Below are positions 6,575-11,421 of a stretch of DNA of 14,286 nt, piece after piece. Below the pieces are notes generated by a model that saw nothing but the letters and a program-made list of their open reading frames with translations, searched no databases and was not told where the DNA came from. A program made the position numbers and the translations under genes. Position 1 is the stretch's first letter. Every line of letters starts with the position of its first letter. The DNA comes from Chloroflexota bacterium (lineage in GTDB: Bacteria > Chloroflexota > Anaerolineae > Anaerolineales > DRMV01), in assembly GCA_013153135.1 (NCBI GenBank), contig JAADFA010000033.1, forward strand, positions 1-14,286, in the 5' to 3' direction.

Positions 6575-7522
6575 TCATGGCGAAGCCCACGTGCGGAACT
6601 CTAAGGTCAGTTCGCCCGTCTCTGGATCGAGAGATACCAGACGAAGGGCACCCACGTGCCCTTCGTTCGTCGCATAGCACAGCCACGTACCTAAGGGTAG
6701 CGCAGCCAAGGGGAGCGGCGCTTGGCCTTTGGGCAGATCTTGGCACGTGACCTGAGCGACCGTATCCTGCAAGCCCAGAACCGCGAGGCGGGCGCCGTTG
6801 ACCGGGATAAGGGTCGCTTGCCCATCCACCTGGGCGTATTTCAAATCCGCTGTACCGTCGGGCGTCAAAGCATCCAGGTCGAGGGCCGTGCCTGGCCGAA
6901 TCGCGCGCGTTTCGTGAACCAGGACCGATTCTGGCGTGGCCGTTGGAGGCGCGGCGGTGGGTGGTCGAGGGGTCGCCGGGGTCGGTTCGAGGTCCGATCC
7001 GCCAACCCAAATACGCACCCAAATAGGCAGGCTGCCATCTGGGCCAAAACCAAACATCTGCCCATCGGGGCTACGCAACATCCAGTTGCTGTGATATAGG
7101 CCAGGGGTAGGGGGCGCGGTCATAGGTACTGCGATATCCACGTGCCCACCAGGCGGTACATTGTGTGGTAGCGGTACACGCGCGCTTTGTCCCAGCGCCG
7201 CGCCCGAAACCCATACCAGTTGAAACGTCTCATCCCATGGGCAACGCCCGATGTTGCGGATACGCCAGATCTTAAGAAAGTCCTGCCCCGCGGCCAGGTG
7301 CGTGTCATCAGGCACGGTTACGTCGACCGGCAAACCTGGCCCTGCACGCAAACATGGTCGCGCGTCGGGTGTTGGGGTCGGGGAGGGACGAGGCGTAGCG
7401 GTCGCCGTCGGCCCTACCGTAGGGGACGGCGTCGTCGCCTCGCCCAACTTCCATGCTTGGCATCCGCTCAAGAGCAACACCAGCCCGGCCACACCCCAGG
7501 CCAGCCACGGCTTAGCGCGCAT
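6575..7522 (-). CDS. Secreted lipoprotein with NBR1-type Ig domain
   Basis: The product starts with a lipoprotein signal peptide: a hydrophobic helix ending in the lipobox LLSGC, the Cys being residue 21 from the chosen start, so it should be exported and lipid-anchored. Next comes a Thr/Pro linker, then an Ig-like domain of the type first seen in NBR1 (about 65-173), recognisable by FLKIWRIRNIGRCPW, VPPGGHVDIAVPM and LYHSNWMLRSPDG. A second Thr/Pro linker and a C-terminal region of about 115 aa without a recognised domain follow. Three consecutive ATGs occur (7528, 7525, 7522); the AGGAAG site abuts the first, so the third has workable spacing and was chosen. It overlaps the DUF951 gene end by 11 bp. 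NBR1-type Ig domains are common in exported proteins of Chloroflexota and probably mediate binding; the ligand is unknown. Confidence 0.87.
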   Translation of the reverse strand: MRAKPWLAWGVAGLVLLLSGCQAWKLGEATTPSPTVGPTATATPRPSPTPTPDARPCLRAGPGLPVDVTVPDDTHLAAGQDFLKIWRIRNIGRCPWDETFQLVWVSGAALGQSARVPLPHNVPPGGHVDIAVPMTAPPTPGLYHSNWMLRSPDGQMFGFGPDGSLPIWVRIWVGGSDLEPTPATPRPPTAAPPTATPESVLVHETRAIRPGTALDLDALTPDGTADLKYAQVDGQATLIPVNGARLAVLGLQDTVAQVTCQDLPKGQAPLPLAALPLGTWLCYATNEGHVGALRLVSLDPETGELTLEFRTWASP

Positions 7523-7799
7523 CATCATCTTCCTGGCGGAGCTGCAAGAACTCCTCTAAAGAAATCAACGGGGGCTTGGATTCTTCCACGCGCGCGGGCA
7601 AAATCTCTCGAATGCGGTTCGCGAGTCGGCGGCGAGGAAGGATAACCCGCCGTCCACATCCGACACAGTCCAACCGGATATCCCCCTTGACCTCAACAAC
7701 GATCCATTCATAGCTGCCACACGGGTGCGCTTTCTTGAGGCGAACCCGCATCCCGGGCTGCAATTTGCTGACCAACATCCACCCCCGATGGTTGGTCAT
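7512..7799 (-). CDS. DUF951 family small protein
   Basis: The 95-aa product matches DUF951 in residues about 10-60: VRLKKAHPCGSYEW, then DIRLDCVGCGRRVILPRRRL and a KR-rich end. The paired Cys residues in CVGC plus the HPCGS motif suggest a small metal- or nucleic-acid-binding fold, but the function of the family is not known to me. The remaining 35 residues are an acidic, Glu/Asp-rich C-terminal tail beyond the usual length of about 60 aa. The frame is open back to 7949, but that part overlaps aroA; the ATG at 7799 has a strong GGGGGAGG site 5 nt away and starts 25 bp after the aroA stop, so it is the true start. It sits within the holA-aroA-lipoprotein operon. Confidence 0.85.
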   Translation of the reverse strand: MTNHRGWMLVSKLQPGMRVRLKKAHPCGSYEWIVVEVKGDIRLDCVGCGRRVILPRRRLANRIREILPARVEESKPPLISLEEFLQLRQEDDDAR

Positions 7800-7824
7800 C
7801 GAACCTCCCCCTGACGTGAAGGGC

Positions 7825-9156
7825 TCACGCAGTGGGTACTTCCTCCTCCCCGACGGAAGCACCGAGGCGCTGCAAATCCGCGAGGAAGGAAGGATAGGAT
7901 TCACGGTACATCTCGCCACCGAGCACCTGCACCGGCCCCTGGGCCGCAAGCCCGGCCACGGTCAAAGCCATGGCCAGACGGTGGTCGCCGTGAGCACGCG
8001 CGGTGCCGCCGCGCAAGCCACCCCCGTAGGCCACAAAACCATCCGGCCGTTCATTCATAGCCGCGCCCAACGCGCGCAATTCATGCACCAGCCGAGCAAT
8101 GCGGTCACTCTCTTTGTAGCGCAGTTCCTGGGCATCATGGACATACGTGGGGCCATGCGCGAACGTCGCGGCCACCGCGAAGATGGGAAACTCGTCAATC
8201 ATGCGCACCACCAGGTCCCCCCGCACAGTGATGCCATGCAAGTCCGGCGTGTACGACGCGGTGATGCGCCCCCACGGCTCGCCATAGCGTTCACCCAAAG
8301 GCTCCACTGTTAGCCGCGCGCCCATCGCGCGCAGCGCGTCCAGCAAGCCCGTGCGCGTGGGATTGAGCCCCACGTCTTCGATAACCACGTGGGCGTCGGG
8401 CGTAATCAGCGCGGCCACGATGAGGAACGCGGCGGATGAGATATCGCCGGGCAAACGAAGGGCCAGGGGCGATAGCGGGCCGCGCGGCGGGGTCAGGGTT
8501 ACCTGATGCCCCGCGGGCCGGTCAACCTGCAACCCCCATCCCGCGAGCAAGCGCTCGGTATGGTCCCGCGAAGGACCAGGTTCAATCACCGTCACGGGTT
8601 CGGACGCGGCCAGCCCTGCGAGCAAGATCGCGGTCTTCACCTGGGCAGAGGCCACAGGGAGGCGGAACACCCCCCCGCGTAATGGCTGCGTCGGGGGGCG
8701 CGCGTCCAGAATAAGGGGGGCATGGCCGTCGGTATCGCGGATGGGCACACCCATCTTGCGCAACGGCTCGGTCACCCGGCGCATGGGCCGACGCCGCAAG
8801 CCGAGTGAACCATCCAACACCGCGGGCAAACCAGCCGCGGCCAGGGCACCGGCCAAGAGGCGCATGGTTGTGCCCGAGTGTCCACAATCCAACGTCGCGC
8901 TCGGCGCGCGCCACGCTTGGTAGCCTGGGCTGTCAACCACCAACGTGTCGCCATCCCAGCGCCACGTCACGCCCAGCGCGGTGAGCGCGCGCAACATGGG
9001 CTCGGTCACCCCTGCGCGCAACACGCGCGTGAGCCGACTCTCGCCCTGCGCCATACCCGCGAGCAACAAGGCCCGGTGCGAGAGGGACTTATCCCCCGGC
9101 GGTATCAGCCGCCCTCGCAGCCCGCGCGCGGGGTGGACATGGATCACGCGCGGCAT
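7825..9156 (-). CDS. aroA: 3-phosphoshikimate 1-carboxyvinyltransferase (EPSP synthase)
   Basis: This enzyme joins shikimate 3-phosphate and phosphoenolpyruvate to make EPSP, the sixth step of the shikimate pathway to aromatic amino acids, in the cytosol. From the ATG at 9156 the protein is 443 aa, a normal length. Motifs in order: PGDKSLSHRA (20-29), GHSGTTMRLL (92-101), LRRRPMRRV (120-128), ASAQVKTAILLAG (169-181), LPGDISSAAF (235-244), MIDEFPIFAVAA (319-330), LRYKESDRI (345-353) and GDHRLAMAL (390-398). The usual GNSGTT reads GHSGTT (His at 93). The frame is open to a TTG at 9177, but GGGGAGGTG lies inside that extension and is well placed for 9156. It follows holA by 34 bp and is followed by DUF951. 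Confidence 0.95.
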   Translation of the reverse strand: MPRVIHVHPARGLRGRLIPPGDKSLSHRALLLAGMAQGESRLTRVLRAGVTEPMLRALTALGVTWRWDGDTLVVDSPGYQAWRAPSATLDCGHSGTTMRLLAGALAAAGLPAVLDGSLGLRRRPMRRVTEPLRKMGVPIRDTDGHAPLILDARPPTQPLRGGVFRLPVASAQVKTAILLAGLAASEPVTVIEPGPSRDHTERLLAGWGLQVDRPAGHQVTLTPPRGPLSPLALRLPGDISSAAFLIVAALITPDAHVVIEDVGLNPTRTGLLDALRAMGARLTVEPLGERYGEPWGRITASYTPDLHGITVRGDLVVRMIDEFPIFAVAATFAHGPTYVHDAQELRYKESDRIARLVHELRALGAAMNERPDGFVAYGGGLRGGTARAHGDHRLAMALTVAGLAAQGPVQVLGGEMYRESYPSFLADLQRLGASVGEEEVPTA

Positions 9157-9190
9157 ACACTCACCTCCCCTGGCCAATGGTGCGCGTATT

Positions 9191-10246
9191 CTACCATGCG
9201 CGGCGCGGCGTACCGCCGCGATGCGTCGCCTGCCCCCGCGGCGCAGGCCAGGCCAACACCACAGCCTCTACAGCCTCTTCGGGAGTGATCTCAAATTGGC
9301 GCCATCGAGCCTCAGTAAGGAAGAACTGGCGATGCAACATCCGAAGCTGATCAAGGGTATAGCGACGGGCTTGGGTTTGGTATTTGGCCAGCGCAAACGA
9401 AGGCACCCGCCATTGCGCGGCCACCGCGGCAAGGTCGGCCCCATCGTCCATAGCCTCCCGCAAGACCAAAAGCAGGCGCGCATGACGCAGAAGCAAGTTC
9501 CACAGAGCTTTAGGGTCCTCTTGGCGTAAAAGATGGGGCAAGGTGCGCAAGGCCTCGCTTCGCTGCCCACTGGCGAGCTGGTCGAGCCAAGGGAAAACCT
9601 GGGGCGGCACATGGCCCACAACCAACGCGCGCACATCATCCAGCTGGATCGCCCGGCCTTGAGCGTCTGCATAAAGCAGGAGTTTTTGCATCTCTTGCCA
9701 CGCGAGCGCGGTATCGGTGCCCACCGCTTCGACAAGCGCCTGTGCGGCCGTAGGTTCAATAGCTCCGCCTTCTTGCTGCGCGAGCCACTGGATCCAGCGG
9801 AGCATGGTGGCAGCATCCTTAGGTGCGGGCAGGGCCCGCACGTATACCCGATCAGCGTGTTGCCGGGCCCACGTAAGCAGCCAATGGGCTGTGCGGCGGC
9901 CGCGCGCGGAGGGCAAGAGCTCGCGAATCTCCAGGACAAGCGCGGTGCTCTGGGGCACGTCCTCCAAAATGCGCAAGAAGGTGGCCTTGCGCGCGGGAGT
10001 TTTGGCCCAAGCAAGGGGGTCAACCGCGTGGACGAGCCGCCGCGGGGCCAAAAACGGACTTGCCAAGACCGCTCGGTGCAGATCTTCAAGGGTATGTTGT
10101 TCGGGGGTCAAGCGCTGGTAATTGAGCGCTGCGACGCCCGGGCTCAACGCCTCTAAGCGGCGCCGCAATTGTGCGATATAGCGCGCGCGGCCCACCGCGT
10201 CGTCGCCGTGGAAGATATAAACCCGGGGCGGGGGCCGTTTGGTCAT
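9191..10246 (-). CDS. holA: DNA polymerase III delta subunit (clamp loader)
   Basis: The 351-aa product matches HolA, the clamp-loader subunit that opens the beta sliding clamp during replication. Visible family features are the N-terminal YIFHGDDAVGRARY strand-turn-helix (10-23), a clamp-contact segment SPFLAPRRLVHAVDPL (63-78), the middle-domain turn VVGHVPPQVFPWLDQL with a following LASGQRSEAL stretch, and the C-terminal collar helices with LLRQEDPKALWNLLLRHARLL and RVPSFALAKYQTQARRY. It lacks a complete ATPase motif, as expected for delta. The sequence is quite divergent, with many Ala, Leu and Arg. It starts 3 bp after the DUF6391 stop, with its ribosome binding site inside that gene, so the two are cotranscribed. 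The C-terminal 20 residues are Arg/Gly-rich and probably disordered. Confidence 0.9.
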   Translation of the reverse strand: MTKRPPPRVYIFHGDDAVGRARYIAQLRRRLEALSPGVAALNYQRLTPEQHTLEDLHRAVLASPFLAPRRLVHAVDPLAWAKTPARKATFLRILEDVPQSTALVLEIRELLPSARGRRTAHWLLTWARQHADRVYVRALPAPKDAATMLRWIQWLAQQEGGAIEPTAAQALVEAVGTDTALAWQEMQKLLLYADAQGRAIQLDDVRALVVGHVPPQVFPWLDQLASGQRSEALRTLPHLLRQEDPKALWNLLLRHARLLLVLREAMDDGADLAAVAAQWRVPSFALAKYQTQARRYTLDQLRMLHRQFFLTEARWRQFEITPEEAVEAVVLAWPAPRGQATHRGGTPRRAW

Positions 10247-10249
10247 GGC

Positions 10250-10774
10250 TCAGGCCTCACGAAGCCCGGTTTCCACCCGGTGCGCAGGAAGACGCCCACG
10301 CTGGGCACGCCAAATCTTATGGACTTCTAGATCGCGCACATCTGGGTCTGTGGTCACGCTTGCTTGCAACCAATAGCCCAAAGGGCGCCCCATGAGCAAG
10401 CCGAGCACGCTCAAAAACATAACCAAGGGGAAACGCTCCCAACGCTCACGCCAGCGACGGGTTCCGGCAAAGCCCAACATGCCAGCCAGCGCGCTCATGC
10501 TCGCGAGCGCGAGATAATTTGTGCCACAGCCCGGATGCACGGCCAAGTGATGTTCCCCCTGGCGCAAGCGATGTAAAGCCTCGTGCACTGCGGCTTCGAC
10601 GGCAACGGTATCCACATCGCCTACGAGCCAAAACCCTTTCGGGTCTGAATGCCCCGCGAGGAAGCGCTCTGGGTATTGCCGACTCAAAACATGAATCGTC
10701 GCGTGTTCCAACGCGTGATTTTTCCGAGTTCGCTCGATCCAAGGCGTTTGGAGCAGCCAACGCCACAAAGACAT
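10250..10774 (-). CDS. DUF6391-type membrane protein of unknown function
   Basis: The 174-aa product resembles the DUF6391 family known from cyanobacteria and Chloroflexota. The N-terminal half has a conserved-looking block RKNHALEHATIHVLS (17-31) and HLAVHPGCGTNYLAL (76-90). The His residues 20, 24, 28 and 80 with Cys 83 suggest a metal site, though this is inference. Two hydrophobic helices follow (about 87-104 and 115-138), so it is probably membrane-bound, and the C-terminus is basic and soluble. The ATG has a GGGAGG site with 6-nt spacing. It is the first gene of the block leading into holA and faces away from valS. No reaction is known to me for this family. Confidence 0.75.
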   Translation of the reverse strand: MSLWRWLLQTPWIERTRKNHALEHATIHVLSRQYPERFLAGHSDPKGFWLVGDVDTVAVEAAVHEALHRLRQGEHHLAVHPGCGTNYLALASMSALAGMLGFAGTRRWRERWERFPLVMFLSVLGLLMGRPLGYWLQASVTTDPDVRDLEVHKIWRAQRGRLPAHRVETGLREA

Positions 10775-10815
10775 GCGTGCCTCCCGACATCAAGAACAGT
10801 GAACGAGCCAGAGGA

Positions 10816-10821
10816 ATTGTA
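10816..10821 (-). promoter_or_regulatory. Candidate -10 (TACAAT) for the DUF6391-holA-aroA operon
   Basis: TACAAT on the minus strand lies 41 bp before the DUF6391 ATG. No canonical -35 is present at 16-18 bp. Just upstream of it is a small dyad, ACCAT-AG-ATGGT (10828-10839), which falls in the promoter spacer and could be an operator. The element is weak, but it is the best-placed one for this operon. Confidence 0.35.
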
Positions 10822-10956
10822 CCGCAACCATAGATGGTCTTTTCTTATGATTGAGCGAAGCAAATAAACGTTACAGATACCGCACACGTAGGACGTCGGG
10901 CGTGTTGGCACAGCGGCGAGGGGCAAGCGCGACCACCCCAACCGCTTGGCGCGCAC

Positions 10957-10980
10957 GGTATTACAATTGGGGTGTAAACC
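10957..10980. other. Dyad in the divergent intergenic region
   Basis: GGT-A-TTACA pairs with TGTAA-ACC: an 8-bp stem with one bulged A and a 7-nt loop (ATTGGGG). It sits in the region between the two divergent transcription units, about 20 bp upstream of the valS -35. It could be a protein-binding site; nothing else in 10822-10998 was recognised as coding or RNA. Confidence 0.3.
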
Positions 10981-10998
10981 TCTGCAGATTGAAGCGCC

Positions 10999-11026
10999 TT
11001 GACGGAAAGGCGCGCGTTTGTATAAT
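10999..11026 (+). promoter_or_regulatory. valS promoter (TTGACG-N16-TATAAT)
   Basis: TTGACG at 10999-11004 matches the -35 consensus at five of six bases. The -10 TATAAT at 11021-11026 is perfect, with a 16-bp spacer. Transcription should begin around 11032-11034, about 390 nt before the valS start codon, leaving room for the T-box leader. This is the best sigma-70-type promoter in the window. Confidence 0.85.
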
Positions 11027-11032
11027 AAAGGC

Positions 11033-11350
11033 ACCCTGGTGTTTTGCGATCGCCGGGAGGAGTAGGCGCGGGCCAGCCGACAGAGAGGGCCGGTCGATGG
11101 GCTGAGAGCCGGCCTCGGATGTGGTGCGCTGAAGGTCGCCCGGCGCGCAGACCGAGGAAAGCCCGGCTCAGGCCGGGTGAGTAGAGCGGTCCGGGTGGGC
11201 CCGTTATCGCCCCAGCCCTTCGCGGGTGCGCACAGCCCGTGCCCGCGGCGGGTGGTGAGTGCGTCGGCGCCGCAAGGCCCGGCGAAGCGGGGTGGTACCG
11301 CGGAAGTACCGGTCCCTTCCGTCCTCGCGCGGAAGGGACCGTTTTGGTTT
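11033..11350 (+). promoter_or_regulatory. T-box riboswitch leader of valS (tRNA-Val sensing)
   Basis: The leader carries the T-box hallmark GGGGTGGTACCGCGG at 11289-11303, whose UGGU would pair with the ACCA end of uncharged tRNA-Val. Stem I is closed by CGCCGGG (about 11050-11056) with CCCGGCG (11139-11145). Its specifier loop has AGTA on the 5' side and GAA-G-GTC-G on the 3' side, giving GUC (11135-11137), a Val codon. The apical part has CAGAGAG followed by GCTGAGAG, the AG-bulge and distal-loop pattern. A second stem (GACCG 11150-11154 with CGGTC 11187-11191) holds an AGTA/GAA-type internal loop like the S-turn of stem II. Uncharged tRNA-Val should stabilise the antiterminator and allow valS expression. 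Stem boundaries are by eye. Confidence 0.92.
11311..11350 (+). terminator. T-box-controlled intrinsic terminator
   Basis: GGTCCCTTCCG (11311-11321) pairs perfectly with CGGAAGGGACC (11330-11340) around an 8-nt loop and is followed by GTTTTGGTTT. It lies 7 nt after the T-box sequence, where the attenuator of such leaders is expected. Formation should stop transcription when tRNA-Val is charged. Confidence 0.88.
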
Positions 11351-11353
11351 AAC

Positions 11354-11415
11354 CCCGCGCCGCGGCTGTTCCCAACAACGGCGCGCGGGCCTTCCCCAAT
11401 CTTTGTTTTGGGAGG
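11354..11415 (+). promoter_or_regulatory. Two further leader hairpins, the second covering the valS ribosome binding site
   Basis: After the terminator, CCCGCGCCG (11354-11362) pairs with CGGCGCGCGGG (11379-11389) with a two-base bulge. Immediately next, CCTTCCCCAA (11390-11399) can pair with TTGGGAGG (11408-11415), which includes the valS Shine-Dalgarno sequence GGGAGG (11410-11415), with one G-U pair and a CC bulge. This could add translational control to the T-box attenuation, or simply be local folding. Confidence 0.45.
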
Positions 11416-11421
11416 CGACCG

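Noticed and set aside
7800..7949. N-terminal extension of the DUF951 frame
   Set aside because: It overlaps the end of aroA in another frame, is Arg/Cys/Ser-rich without family similarity, and a strong ribosome binding site marks the ATG at 7799.
9157..9177. Seven-residue N-terminal extension of AroA from a TTG
   Set aside because: The Shine-Dalgarno sequence lies inside this stretch and fits the ATG at 9156.
11150..11191. GAGGAAAGCCC resembles the conserved RNase P RNA sequence GAGGAAAGTCC
   Set aside because: The rest of the RNase P RNA core is absent, and the segment folds as T-box stem II with an AGTA/GAA internal loop inside a clear T-box leader.
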